Position numbers and translations under genes: made by a program. DNA of 64,000 nucleotides from Tardiphaga sp051811025. GTDB lineage: Bacteria; Pseudomonadota; Alphaproteobacteria; Rhizobiales; Xanthobacteraceae. Within the stretch, counting starts at the first letter, position 1; the number at the start of each line of letters is the position of its first letter. Below the pieces are notes generated by a model. That model worked only from the letters and a program-made list of their open reading frames with translations, was not told where the DNA came from and ran no database searches. Positions 25,804 to 34,174 of this stretch are shown in pieces. Location of the stretch: positions 5,890,001 through 5,954,000 of the forward strand of contig NZ_JBPWQE010000001.1 in NCBI RefSeq assembly GCF_051811025.1. Reading direction: 5' to 3'.

Positions 25804-26709
25804 TTGAGCATTCTCTTTGGTGTCATTATCACACTCGCCAGTCTGATCGGCGGCTTCACCGCGATGGGCGGGCATCTCAGCGTGATATGGCAGCCCTGGG
25901 AGTTCGTCATCATCATGGGGATGTCGCTGGGCACCTATGTCATTGCGAATCCCTGGAAAACCGTGGTCGACACCGGCCGCGCCACCGTGCAGGCGTTGAC
26001 TGTCGCGGTGCCAAAGGAGCGTCACTACCTTGATCTATTGGGGCTTCTGCATTCGCTGATGCGCGAAGTGCGGAACAAGGGCCGCAACGAGGTGGAAGCT
26101 CACATCGACGATCCATCATCGTCAGAAATATTCACCGCCTTCCCGACCGTTCTCGCCAATGAGCCGCTTCTGCACTTCATCTGCGACTACTTCCGTTTGA
26201 TTATCATGGGGAGTGCGCGACCGCATGAGATCGAAGCGCTGATGGACGAGGAAATCGAAACCATCATTCGCAGCAAGATGAAGCCATATGGCTCGTTGAT
26301 GATGGTGGCCGAAGGCCTGCCGGCGCTCGGCATCGTCGCTGCGGTGCTCGGCGTCATCAAGGCGATGGGCGCTCTCGACCAATCCCCGAAATTGCTCGGT
26401 GGCTTCATCGGCGCGGCTCTGGTCGGCACATTCGCCGGCATCTTCTTGTCCTACGGTCTCGTCGCGCCGCTGGCCCACAAGATCAAGCTGGTGCGCGAGC
26501 AGCGCGCGCGGATGTATGTGATCGTCAAGCAGTCACTGCTCGCCTTCATGAACGGGGCCTTGCCGCAGATCGCGATCGAACATGGCCGCAAGATGATCGG
26601 CCCCGGTGAACGCCCGTCGATCGATGTCGTCGAAAGCGAAACCATCTCCGGCGGGCCTGCAAAAGCAGCGACTGCTGAACCCCAAGCGAAAGCGGGAGCG
26701 CGGGCCTGA
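25804..26709 (+). CDS. motA: Flagellar stator subunit MotA
   Basis: The inner-membrane proton-channel stator protein that pairs with MotB and pushes on FliG. I start it at the TTG at 25804 (301 residues), because GGAG lies 8 bases before it; a GTG at 25798 is too close, and an open frame to 25678 looks non-coding. The family start LSILFGVIITLASLIGGFTAMGGHLSVIWQPWE is clear. There are four membrane segments, two near the N terminus and two around GSLMMVAEGLPALGIVAAVLGVIKAMGAL and GGFIGAALVGTFAGIFLSYGLVAPLA. The cytoplasmic loop has charged ARPHEIEALMDEEIE. Its stop overlaps the fliM start. Confidence 0.95.
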   Translation: MSILFGVIITLASLIGGFTAMGGHLSVIWQPWEFVIIMGMSLGTYVIANPWKTVVDTGRATVQALTVAVPKERHYLDLLGLLHSLMREVRNKGRNEVEAHIDDPSSSEIFTAFPTVLANEPLLHFICDYFRLIIMGSARPHEIEALMDEEIETIIRSKMKPYGSLMMVAEGLPALGIVAAVLGVIKAMGALDQSPKLLGGFIGAALVGTFAGIFLSYGLVAPLAHKIKLVREQRARMYVIVKQSLLAFMNGALPQIAIEHGRKMIGPGERPSIDVVESETISGGPAKAATAEPQAKAGARA

Positions 26710-27644
26710 TGTCAGAAGTGAAGTCAGGACGCGTAGATCAAGGATCAGATCAACTTCTAGGGGCTGCCGGGATCTCCGTCGAACGCATGCCGATGCTGCA
26801 TGTGATTTTCGACCAAATGACGAATCTTTGCGCCGAAAGCCTGCGATCCATGTCGCCGTCGCAGTCGTACTTTTCGCTCAGCAGTGTCGGTAGCGATCGT
26901 CTCTCCGATATCCTCGATCGCTACGAGGGTGAAGCCATTGCTGCGGTCTTCTATGCGCAAGCTTGGGACGCCCGTATCCTGATCGGGTTTGATCGCGATT
27001 TCGTCTACACCATGATCGAGCTCCTGTTCGGCGCTGATGGTGCGGAGCCGCCGCTGGATATGCCGCGGGTATTTTCGAATGTGGAGCTGCATGTTGCGCA
27101 GTCGCTGTTCGAGCGCTTTGGCAAGGCATTGCAGGCGTCATTCGACCGCGCTTCCGACGTGACGTTCAATCTGGAGCGCGTCGAGACGCGCATGGATTAT
27201 CTCGCGATCGGCCGCCTTAACAATATGGCTGTATGCGCCAAAATTCTGTTGCAGGGTCTCGATCGCGGCGGCGAGATGTTCATCGTCATTCCGCACGCAG
27301 CGCTCAATCCGATCCGGCAGGCGCTGTCGCAGATCGTATCCGGTGAGTCGGCATCCACCGATCCGAACTGGAGCCGTCAGTTGCACAGCGAGATCAAGCG
27401 GACTGAAGTCGTTCTGAAGGCGGTTCTCGAAGAGCGACAGTTTACTCTCGGCGAGGTCGCGAAATTTCACGTCGGCCAGGTGCTCAAGCTCAACGCCACG
27501 CCGGACACGATGGTTCGCCTCGAATGCAATGATCAACGCCTGTTCTGGTGCCAGCTCGGCCAGATGAATGGTGTCTACTCGCTGCAGGTCAAGGAATCGG
27601 CCGACCAAAAACGGGAATTTATCGATGGTATCCTCGCTCGTTGA
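26709..27644 (+). CDS. fliM: Flagellar motor switch protein FliM
   Basis: The C-ring component that receives CheY~P and sets rotation direction. 311 residues. The middle CheC-like domain (about 30-215) includes LDRYEGEAIAAVFYAQAWDARILIGFDRDFVYTMIELLFGADG. The C-terminal FliN-like (SpoA) domain (about 230-305) includes TEVVLKAVLEERQFTLGEVAKFHVGQVLKL. The usual N-terminal CheY-binding peptide LSQxEIDALL is not seen; only a weak SDQLLG at about 13-18. The start codon overlaps the motA stop (TGATG). Confidence 0.93.
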   Translation: MSEVKSGRVDQGSDQLLGAAGISVERMPMLHVIFDQMTNLCAESLRSMSPSQSYFSLSSVGSDRLSDILDRYEGEAIAAVFYAQAWDARILIGFDRDFVYTMIELLFGADGAEPPLDMPRVFSNVELHVAQSLFERFGKALQASFDRASDVTFNLERVETRMDYLAIGRLNNMAVCAKILLQGLDRGGEMFIVIPHAALNPIRQALSQIVSGESASTDPNWSRQLHSEIKRTEVVLKAVLEERQFTLGEVAKFHVGQVLKLNATPDTMVRLECNDQRLFWCQLGQMNGVYSLQVKESADQKREFIDGILAR

Positions 27645-27909
27645 CATCATCCTTTTCGCAGCCCTGCTCTTCACGAGCATCCGCGTCACCAAGATGCATC
27701 GTGAACTCGTCAAGTTGCGCGCGCATCAGGGCGAGTTCACCGCCGTGGTCGGCAAGACCAATGAGACCGTGGACGACATGGTGTTGATGGTCCGCGAATT
27801 CAGTTCGGACGGACGGCAAATGGTCCAGGCGCTCGGCGACAAGATCGACGAGGCGCGCAAGGCCATCGCGGAAATCGATACTCGCACTGCGGCGCAAAAT
27901 CCGGCTTAG
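27625..27909 (+). CDS. Small membrane protein between fliM and fliN (DUF6468-like)
   Basis: 94 residues from the ATG at 27625, overlapping the end of fliM by 20 bases; a longer frame from 27568 is a fliM shadow. One N-terminal membrane helix (VSSLVDIILFAALLFTSIRV) is followed by a coiled-coil cytoplasmic or periplasmic part (MHRELVKLRAHQGEFTAVVGKTNETVDDMVLMVREFSSDGRQMVQALGDKIDEARKAIAEID, in pieces). Position and pattern fit the small protein annotated DUF6468 in rhizobial flagellar operons. I assign that name from memory of the family; function unknown. Confidence 0.7.
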   Translation: MVSSLVDIILFAALLFTSIRVTKMHRELVKLRAHQGEFTAVVGKTNETVDDMVLMVREFSSDGRQMVQALGDKIDEARKAIAEIDTRTAAQNPA

Positions 27910-27942
27910 GCCAAGATCTGAGTTTTCAAGAAGGCAGGGGAT

Positions 27943-28341
27943 ATGAAGCAACCATTCGATATCGATCCAGTAAGCGCGGCAACTGCTACAGCTAGCGACC
28001 CGCTCAAGGCTGACGGCGCGTCGTTCGGCAAACTGGCAGATCTCGCGGCTCGCGCTGCCGAGGAAACCAGCCGGCTGACAAATCTTGAACCTATCCTGCG
28101 CATCCCGGTCACGGTGCAGGTGCTGCTCGGCTCAGCCACCATGCCGGTCGCGGATCTGATGAAGCTTGGCCGTGGCGCAGTGATCCCGCTCGATCACCGT
28201 GTGGGCGAGCCCGTCGAAGTCGTCGTCAACGGACGCATCGTTGCGCGCGGTGCGGTTGTGGTCGTGGAAGACGAAAATTCGCGTTTCGGTGTATCGCTGA
28301 CGGAAATCGTCGGAGGAGCGGCCGGGGATCCGGACGCTTAA
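27943..28341 (+). CDS. fliN: Flagellar motor switch protein FliN
   Basis: The C-ring base protein, involved in export docking and torque. 132 residues. The C-terminal SpoA domain (about 48-125) reads ILRIPVTVQVLLGSATMPVADLMKLGRGAVIPLD, VGEPVEVVVNGRIVARGAVVVVEDE and FGVSLTEIV, all typical of FliN. The N-terminal 45 residues are variable and Ala/Asp-rich. It lies 33 bases after the DUF6468-like gene and 12 bases before fliG. Confidence 0.96.
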   Translation: MKQPFDIDPVSAATATASDPLKADGASFGKLADLAARAAEETSRLTNLEPILRIPVTVQVLLGSATMPVADLMKLGRGAVIPLDHRVGEPVEVVVNGRIVARGAVVVVEDENSRFGVSLTEIVGGAAGDPDA

Positions 28342-28353
28342 AGAGATTTTCCC

Positions 28354-29391
28354 ATGGCATTCAATGCACCTGCTAAGCGCGCCGGCACCAGCATCAAACC
28401 GCTGGGTGGCACCGAAAAAGCGGCAGCCCTTTTGCTGGCCATGGGGCGTGAGCTCTCGGGCGGCCTGCTTCGAGAGTTCGATCCCGAAGAGATCAAGCTG
28501 GTCACGCGCGCTGCGGCTGAGCTCAAGCCCATCTCGGGGCCTGAGCTCGAGGCGATCATCGAGGAATTCGCTCAGAACTTCTCGGAAGGTCCGAATATCT
28601 TCGGCACTGTCGGTGAGCTGGAGAAGCTGCTGAACGGCGTGCTGCCGCCGGAACAGATTACTGACATCATTTCCGAAGTTCTGGGCAACAAGACCAAGTC
28701 AGTTTGGGAGCGAATCTCTCTCGTCTCGGAAAGCTTGCTCGCCAACTATCTCCTCAAGGAGCATCCGCAAACCGCTGCGCTCATTCTCTCGCGGGTGAAG
28801 CCGGCGTGTGCGGCCCGCGTGATGAGTCATCTTCCGCCGGATATCCGGCACGACCTGATGCGGCGTATGCTCAGCCTCAAGCCTGTTGTTGAGGATGCCA
28901 TGGGCATTATCGAGAAAACGATGCATGAAGACTTCATGATCAACTTCGCTCGGAACCTGGCGTCCGACACCTATCCGCGCATGGCCGACATCATCAACAA
29001 GATGGAGCGGACGCAGATGGAGGAATCGCTGAAGAACCTCACCGAATCGCGACCGAAGTCGGCCGAAATTCTGAAGGGCATGCTGTTTACCTTCGACGAC
29101 ATCGTGAACCTGACGGCCAAGGCACGCATGCTGATCTTCGATCAGGTGCCGACCGACCGCGTGGTGATGGCGCTCAAGGGATCGGATACGACATTCCGCG
29201 AACTCATTCTGTCGTCGCTCGCCTCGCGCACCCGTCGTCTGGTGGATCACGAACTGGCAAACGGTATCCCTGCGAATCAGCGCGAGATCCTGGACGCGCG
29301 GCGCGCCATTACCGACCTTGCGCTCGATATGGCCGGACGCGGCGAAATCGAACTCAATCCCGATCAAGAAGATCAGCCGGTATTCACCTGA
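28354..29391 (+). CDS. fliG: Flagellar motor switch protein FliG
   Basis: The C-ring protein that contacts MotA and FliF and carries torque. 345 residues. The N-terminal domain starts LGGTEKAAALLLAMG. A middle domain carries LLKEHPQTAALILSRVKPACAARVMSHLPPDIRHDLMRRM, with the EHPQT motif, and the C-terminal torque helix reads GMLFTFDDIVNLTAKARMLIFDQVPTDRVVMALKG. The tail is longer and more acidic than in E. coli, ending NPDQEDQPVFT. ATG at 28354. It is followed after 12 bases by flhB. Confidence 0.97.
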   Translation: MAFNAPAKRAGTSIKPLGGTEKAAALLLAMGRELSGGLLREFDPEEIKLVTRAAAELKPISGPELEAIIEEFAQNFSEGPNIFGTVGELEKLLNGVLPPEQITDIISEVLGNKTKSVWERISLVSESLLANYLLKEHPQTAALILSRVKPACAARVMSHLPPDIRHDLMRRMLSLKPVVEDAMGIIEKTMHEDFMINFARNLASDTYPRMADIINKMERTQMEESLKNLTESRPKSAEILKGMLFTFDDIVNLTAKARMLIFDQVPTDRVVMALKGSDTTFRELILSSLASRTRRLVDHELANGIPANQREILDARRAITDLALDMAGRGEIELNPDQEDQPVFT

Positions 29392-29403
29392 AGATAGAGC
29401 ATT

Positions 29404-30480
29404 GTGTCTGACGAACCCGATAAGGACAGTAAAACCGAAGAGGCGACAGAGAAGAAGGTTCGTGATTCCGTTGAGAAAGGGCAGATCCCGGTCTCGCGCG
29501 AAGCGCCGATTTTCGCCTCTATGCTCGCACTATTGATTATTCAAAGCTTTCTGACCACCGACAACGTCAGAAAATTGACATTCACTTTAGCCCGATTGAT
29601 CGACGATCCGTCGGGCATCCGCATCCGCAATGGAACGGATGCTATTGAGTTGCTCTCCGCGGTCGGTATGAGTGCGGCGGGACTGGTTATTCCGATTGTT
29701 ATCGTCCTGATGCTGGCCGGGCTGGCGTCATCTTTCCTGCAGAACGCACCGCGAATTGTGTTCGATCGCATCCAGCCGGAAGCCTCGCGCATCTCGATAG
29801 CGAAAGGTTGGGGCAGAATCTTCGGTGCGCAGGGACGTGTGGAATTCGGAAAGTCGGTCTTCAAGTTCGTCGCTATCAGTCTGGTCGTGATGATCGTCCT
29901 GCGGGCTGAGGAGGCCGTGGCCGTGAATGCATTATTTAGCGATCCGGCGGCCGTTCCGGAACTGGTGCTGACTACCGCAATGCGGCTTGTCTCCGCCATC
30001 AGCATTGCGACCATTGTCCTGGTATCACTCGATCTCGTCTGGGCACGCTTCCATTGGCGTCGCGAGCTGCGCATGACGAAGCAGGAGATCAAGGACGAGT
30101 TCAAGCAGGCCGAAGGCGATCCGATCGTTAAATCGCGGTTGCGTTCGTTGGCGCGAGATCGCGCCCGCAAGTCGATGCTGGCAGCCGTTCCACGCGCCAC
30201 GCTGGTGATCGCAAATCCCACGCATTACGCGATTGCGCTGAAGTACAAGCAGGGTGAAGACGCTGCGCCGACAGTGCTTGCAAAGGGGCAGGACCTGATC
30301 GCGCTGAAGATCAGGGAAATCGCCGAGAAGAATGGTGTCCCGGTGGTGGAAGACAAGATGCTGGCGCGCTCGATGTATGATGTCGCACACATCGACAAGA
30401 TGATTCCGTCGGAGTTCTTTCGCCCCGTCGCAGAAATCATCTACTTCCTGCATTCGCGAAAGCAGAAGACGAACGCGTAA
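29404..30480 (+). CDS. flhB: Flagellar export switch protein FlhB
   Basis: An export-gate protein whose autocleavage switches specificity from hook to filament subunits. 358 residues with a GTG start at 29404. The N-terminal EATEKKVRDSVEKGQIPVSRE is typical, followed by four membrane segments between about 35 and 215. The cytoplasmic domain has the autocleavage motif NPTH at 271-274, then YAIALKYKQGEDAAPTVLAKG. It is the last gene of the motA operon. The next gene, flgB, has its own promoter element. Confidence 0.96.
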   Translation: MSDEPDKDSKTEEATEKKVRDSVEKGQIPVSREAPIFASMLALLIIQSFLTTDNVRKLTFTLARLIDDPSGIRIRNGTDAIELLSAVGMSAAGLVIPIVIVLMLAGLASSFLQNAPRIVFDRIQPEASRISIAKGWGRIFGAQGRVEFGKSVFKFVAISLVVMIVLRAEEAVAVNALFSDPAAVPELVLTTAMRLVSAISIATIVLVSLDLVWARFHWRRELRMTKQEIKDEFKQAEGDPIVKSRLRSLARDRARKSMLAAVPRATLVIANPTHYAIALKYKQGEDAAPTVLAKGQDLIALKIREIAEKNGVPVVEDKMLARSMYDVAHIDKMIPSEFFRPVAEIIYFLHSRKQKTNA

Positions 30481-30513
30481 GCGCTCCGCGCATGTCGTGA
30501 TGCGCATCTCCAG

Positions 30514-30525
30514 CCTCGGACAAGT
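30514..30525 (+). promoter_or_regulatory. Flagellar promoter element upstream of flgB
   Basis: CCTCGGACAAGT, a match to CCYCGNRCAAGY, ends 48 bases before the flgB start. TAAACC begins 9 bases after the element and could serve as a -10 region. Confidence 0.6.
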
Positions 30526-30573
30526 TTCCATTTGTAAACCATTACGAAGGAATCATGTTTGCCTGGGGGATAA

Positions 30574-30951
30574 GTGGGACCCGTCTATCTCTTCGACGTT
30601 GCCTCATCGCATGAGCGATGGCTGTCGCTGCGGCAGTCCGCAATCTCGGCGAATGTCGCCAATGCGAACACGCCGGGCTATCGCGCGCAGGACATCGAGC
30701 CGTTCAACAAGATTATTGAATCGAAGGTCGTGCCCGTGACGGTGACGTCACCGGCGCACATCACGACCGGTTCTTCAGTTGAGGCCCAGGGCATGCGCAA
30801 GGAGAAGAGCTGGGAAACCGTGCACTCCGGCAACTCTGTCAGCCTTGAGCAGGAGATGCTGAAGGCCGGCGATATCAATCGCGACTACTCACTGAATACG
30901 GCGATCGTCAAATCGTTTCATCGCATGTTCATGACAAGCATGAAGACCTGA
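30574..30951 (+). CDS. flgB: Flagellar basal-body rod protein FlgB
   Basis: A proximal rod subunit. 125 residues, starting at a GTG (30574) with GGGGG about 5 bases upstream. The N-terminal rod motif is QSAISANVANANTPGYRAQDIEPF, and the C-terminal helix ends YSLNTAIVKSFHRMFMTSMKT. Short length and the sequence TPGY identify FlgB among rod proteins. It heads the operon flgB-flgC-fliE-flgG-flgA-flgI-motE-flgH-fliL-fliP. Confidence 0.92.
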   Translation: MGPVYLFDVASSHERWLSLRQSAISANVANANTPGYRAQDIEPFNKIIESKVVPVTVTSPAHITTGSSVEAQGMRKEKSWETVHSGNSVSLEQEMLKAGDINRDYSLNTAIVKSFHRMFMTSMKT

Positions 30952-30962
30952 GGGAAGTGACG

Positions 30963-31379
30963 ATGATTGATCCGTTGCAAGCATCTGTTCAGATCGCGAG
31001 TTCCGGCCTCGAGGCGCAGTCGACCCGCTTGCGTGTCGTGTCGGAGAACCTTGCTAACGCCAATTCGACCGGCCGCACGCCAGGCTCGGATCCGTATCGC
31101 CGCAAGACCACGACCTTCACAGCCGAGATGGACCGTGCCGCTGGTGTGCGCATGGTCAAGGTGAAGGATGTCGGAACCGATCAGGCACCGTTCCGCGTGG
31201 ATTATGAGCCAGGCCATCCGGCCGCCGATCCAACCGGCTACGTAAAGCTGCCCAATGTGAACTCGTTGATTGAAATGGGCGACATGCGGGAAACCAACCG
31301 GTCCTTCGAGGCCAACCTACAGGTCATCAAACAGGTGAGATCCATGGTGTCGATGACCATCGATCTCTTGAGGAGCTAA
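30963..31379 (+). CDS. flgC: Flagellar basal-body rod protein FlgC
   Basis: A proximal rod subunit. 138 residues from the ATG at 30963, which has GAGGGAAG about 6 bases upstream; a GTG at 30957 is the other option. The motif SGLEAQSTRLRVVSENLANANST and the FlgC-type DPYRRKTTTF, GYVKLPNVNSLIEMGDM and RSFEANLQVIKQVRSMVSMTIDLLRS are present. It follows flgB by 11 bases and precedes fliE by 2. Confidence 0.95.
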   Translation: MIDPLQASVQIASSGLEAQSTRLRVVSENLANANSTGRTPGSDPYRRKTTTFTAEMDRAAGVRMVKVKDVGTDQAPFRVDYEPGHPAADPTGYVKLPNVNSLIEMGDMRETNRSFEANLQVIKQVRSMVSMTIDLLRS

Positions 31380-31381
31380 CC

Positions 31382-31702
31382 ATGCTTGAAGCGGTATCCT
31401 CAGTCATCAGCAGTGCTGGCGAGCTCGCCAAAACCAGCGGAGTCATCAATTCTGCGACACCCGCGGTGCAGCCCGGTGCGGCGACCGTCGGTTTCAACAA
31501 CGTCCTCGAACAGGTCGCAGCCGATGCCATCGGTTCGATCAAGGCCGGCGAAGCCGCGTCAATCCAGTCCATCCACGGCAAGCTCTCGGCACAGAAGGTG
31601 GTCGAGGCGGTCATGTCTGCCGAACGGTCATTGCAGATGGCTGTCGCCGTCCGCGACAAGGTCGTTCAGGCGTATCAAGAAGTCAGCCGAATGGCGATTT
31701 GA
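31382..31702 (+). CDS. fliE: Flagellar hook-basal body protein FliE
   Basis: The adaptor joining the MS ring to the rod. 106 residues, near the family length. The C-terminal part has the typical AEAASIQSIHGKLSAQKVVEAVMSAERSLQMAVAVRDKVVQAYQEVSRMAI pattern (residues about 55-106), with the conserved MAVAVRDKVVQAYQE helix. The N-terminal half is variable. It sits directly behind flgC and before flgG. Confidence 0.94.
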   Translation: MLEAVSSVISSAGELAKTSGVINSATPAVQPGAATVGFNNVLEQVAADAIGSIKAGEAASIQSIHGKLSAQKVVEAVMSAERSLQMAVAVRDKVVQAYQEVSRMAI

Positions 31703-31711
31703 GGTTTAATC

Positions 31712-32500
31712 ATGAGAGCTCTGGCCATTGCTGCCACCGGTATGGGCGCGCAGCAGCTTAATGTCGAAGTGATCGCGAATAATATCGCGAATATCAACAC
31801 GACCTCGTACAAGCGATCCCGCGCGGAATTCACCGATCTGTTCTATCAGATCGACCGTGCGCAGGGCGTGCCCAACCGAAGCGGTGAGGGCGCGGTACCG
31901 GAAGGCGCCAAGCTCGGTCTCGGCGTGCGTTCGGCTGCCGTGCGCAAGCTGCATCTGCAGGGCGCAATGGCGCAGACTGGCAACACTTATGACATGGCCA
32001 TCAACGGCCGCGGCTGGTTCCAGATTGCCGGCCCCAATGGCGAGACACTTTACACACGTGCCGGTGCATTCAACCTGAATGAAAACCGCCAGCTCGTGAC
32101 GCCTGACGGTTATCTGGTGACGCCTGCGATCATCGTCCCGCAGAATGCTGTGGATGTCACTGTCAACGAGTCCGGTCAGGTCTTTGCGAAGGTCGACGGG
32201 ACCGTTGCGCCTGTTCAGCTCGGGCAACTCTCGCTCGCGAACTTCTCCAATGAAGCCGGTCTGGATCCGCTTGGCGGAAATCTCTATCGCGAGACGGTCT
32301 CATCCGGCGTGCCCGTTGTTGGCTTCGCAGGTGATATTGGCTACGGCAAGCTGCATCAACACTATCTCGAGAGTTCGAACGTCGATCCGGTGAAGGAAAT
32401 CACCGAGCTGATATCGGCGCAGCGCTCCTATGAAATGAATTCAAAAGTCATCCAGGCGGCTGACGAGATGGCATCGACCATCTCGAAGGGCATGCGGTAA
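31712..32500 (+). CDS. flgG: Flagellar distal rod protein FlgG
   Basis: The distal rod subunit. 262 residues, the standard length. The N terminus MRALAIAATGMGAQQLNVEVIANNIANINTTSYKRSRAEFTDLFYQ is diagnostic of FlgG. The core includes AINGRGWFQIAGPNGETLYTRAGAF (in part), and the C-terminal rod helix LESSNVDPVKEITELISAQRSYEMNSKVIQAADEM follows. ATG at 31712. It is followed by flgA. Confidence 0.97.
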   Translation: MRALAIAATGMGAQQLNVEVIANNIANINTTSYKRSRAEFTDLFYQIDRAQGVPNRSGEGAVPEGAKLGLGVRSAAVRKLHLQGAMAQTGNTYDMAINGRGWFQIAGPNGETLYTRAGAFNLNENRQLVTPDGYLVTPAIIVPQNAVDVTVNESGQVFAKVDGTVAPVQLGQLSLANFSNEAGLDPLGGNLYRETVSSGVPVVGFAGDIGYGKLHQHYLESSNVDPVKEITELISAQRSYEMNSKVIQAADEMASTISKGMR

Positions 32501-32525
32501 ATCCACGGAACGGGATCTAGGCCTG

Positions 32526-33002
32526 ATGCGCGCAGTCACCATTGTCACCCGCTGGCTCGCGAGCTTCGTGCTCGCGGCCGGCATCGCAGGCGTCGCGAAT
32601 GCGGCGGAAGAGGCCGTTCGCTATCCCGTGCCAGCCACCGCGATCTATCCCGGTGATGTCATCAGGGATGAAATGATCATGGATCGCAACTTTGCGCCCA
32701 ATATTCAGGGTGCAAGCGCCTTTATCAACGACCGTGCATCGCTCGTTGGCCGCATCGCGCGTCGCACTCTGTTGGCAGGGCACCTGATTCCGATCAACGG
32801 GCTCGAGGATCTCAAGGCCGTCACCCGCGGCGCTGTGGTGAAGGTGCTCGTCGAGGATGACGGGCTCATTATCGTCACCTATGCAACGTCCCTGCAGTCG
32901 GGCAGCGCCGGCATGATGGTGCAGCTTCGCAACCTCGATACCGGCGTCACGATCCGGGGCATCGTCCAGCAGGATGGATCAGTGCGGATTCAAAACGGAT
33001 GA
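32526..33002 (+). CDS. flgA: Flagellar P-ring assembly chaperone FlgA
   Basis: A periplasmic chaperone for P-ring formation. 158 residues with a signal peptide (about 1-27, ending GVANAAE). An antifreeze/SAF-like domain has the typical VPATAIYPGDVIRDEMIMDRNF and RRTLLAGHLIPINGL, and the C-terminal half GAVVKVLVEDDGLIIVTYATSLQSGSAG is followed by VRIQNG. Its stop overlaps the flgI start (ATGATG at 32999-33004). Confidence 0.93.
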   Translation: MRAVTIVTRWLASFVLAAGIAGVANAAEEAVRYPVPATAIYPGDVIRDEMIMDRNFAPNIQGASAFINDRASLVGRIARRTLLAGHLIPINGLEDLKAVTRGAVVKVLVEDDGLIIVTYATSLQSGSAGMMVQLRNLDTGVTIRGIVQQDGSVRIQNG

Positions 33003-34108
33003 TGCTGCGTCTCTTTTGCGGTCTCCTGCTTTCGCTTTCGCTTTCGGTTTCGACGGCAGATGCCGCTGTGCGCGTGAAGGACATCGCCAATCTCAAGGGC
33101 GTACGCGAGAATCAGATTCTCGGTTATGGCCTTGTGATCGGCCTCAAGGGCACCGGTGATACGTTGCGCAACGCGCCGTTTACGGAACAGTCGTTGCAAT
33201 CGATGCTCGACAATATGGGCATCAATATCCGTGGCACCTCATTGCGTACGCGTAACGTTGCCGCCGTCGTTGTGACGGCCGATCTGCCGCCGTTCGTCGC
33301 GGGTGGTTCGCGAATCGACGTCGCGATCTCGTCGCTGGGCGACGCATCGTCGCTGCTTGGCGGAACGCTGGTGATGACACAATTGCGCGGCGCCGATGGT
33401 GAAACCTATGCCGTTGCGCAAGGCGCTATCGCCGTAGGCGGCTACAACATCGAAGGCGCCGCACAAACGCTCAGCCAAGGTGTGGCCACAGCCGGCCGCA
33501 TCCCAAATGGCGCGCTGATCGAACGTGAAGTCAAGGGTCGCTTCAGCGAGATGGAATCGCTTATTCTTGAGCTAAAGAACCCGGATTTCGTCACCGCAAC
33601 GCGCATCATGGATGCGATCAACGCGCATGGCAGTGGCCGTTACCAAAAGGCCGTAGCCTTCGAACGCGATTATCGTACTATCGTACTGTCCCGACCGCGT
33701 GGCACCTCGCCGGTGCGCTTTATCGCCGAAATCGAGGAACTGCTGGTCGAGCCGGATACACCGGCGCGGGTCGTAGTTGATGAACGCACGGGAACAGTGG
33801 TCATCGGCCGGAACGTACAGATTTCGACAGTGGCGGTTACCCATGGCAATCTGTCCGTGAGAATTACCGAGGCACCGATCGTGTCGCAGCCGTCGCCGTT
33901 TGCCCGTCGTGGCGAGACCGTGGTGGTGCCGCAGACCTTCATCGAAGCCAATGAGCCCGGCGCCAAGATCGCAATTCTGCGCGGCGCCGACTTGCAGCGC
34001 CTGGTGCGTGGTCTCAACCAGATCGGGCTGAAGCCGCAGGGGATCATCGCAATCTTGCAGGCGATTAAGGCGGCCGGTGCGCTTCAGGCGGAACTCGTCA
34101 TCCAGTAA
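32999..34108 (+). CDS. flgI: Flagellar P-ring protein FlgI
   Basis: Forms the periplasmic P ring around the rod. 369 residues, usual length, with a cleavable signal peptide (LFCGLLLSLSLSVSTADA). The mature start VRVKDIANLKGVRENQILGYGLVIGLKGTGD is diagnostic. Further conserved parts are LRTRNVAAVVVTADLPPF, GTVVIGRNVQISTVAVTHGNL and the C-terminal LVRGLNQIGLKPQGIIAILQAIKAAGALQAELVI. Two adjacent ATGs (32999, 33002) are possible starts. It overlaps flgA by 4 bases. Confidence 0.97.
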   Translation: MMLRLFCGLLLSLSLSVSTADAAVRVKDIANLKGVRENQILGYGLVIGLKGTGDTLRNAPFTEQSLQSMLDNMGINIRGTSLRTRNVAAVVVTADLPPFVAGGSRIDVAISSLGDASSLLGGTLVMTQLRGADGETYAVAQGAIAVGGYNIEGAAQTLSQGVATAGRIPNGALIEREVKGRFSEMESLILELKNPDFVTATRIMDAINAHGSGRYQKAVAFERDYRTIVLSRPRGTSPVRFIAEIEELLVEPDTPARVVVDERTGTVVIGRNVQISTVAVTHGNLSVRITEAPIVSQPSPFARRGETVVVPQTFIEANEPGAKIAILRGADLQRLVRGLNQIGLKPQGIIAILQAIKAAGALQAELVIQ

Positions 34109-34174
34109 GGCGCGGGTCAGCGTCACGCAAGCCAAAGCGTGCAACGCTTGCTCAGCTGAATCACGAGAACACGA

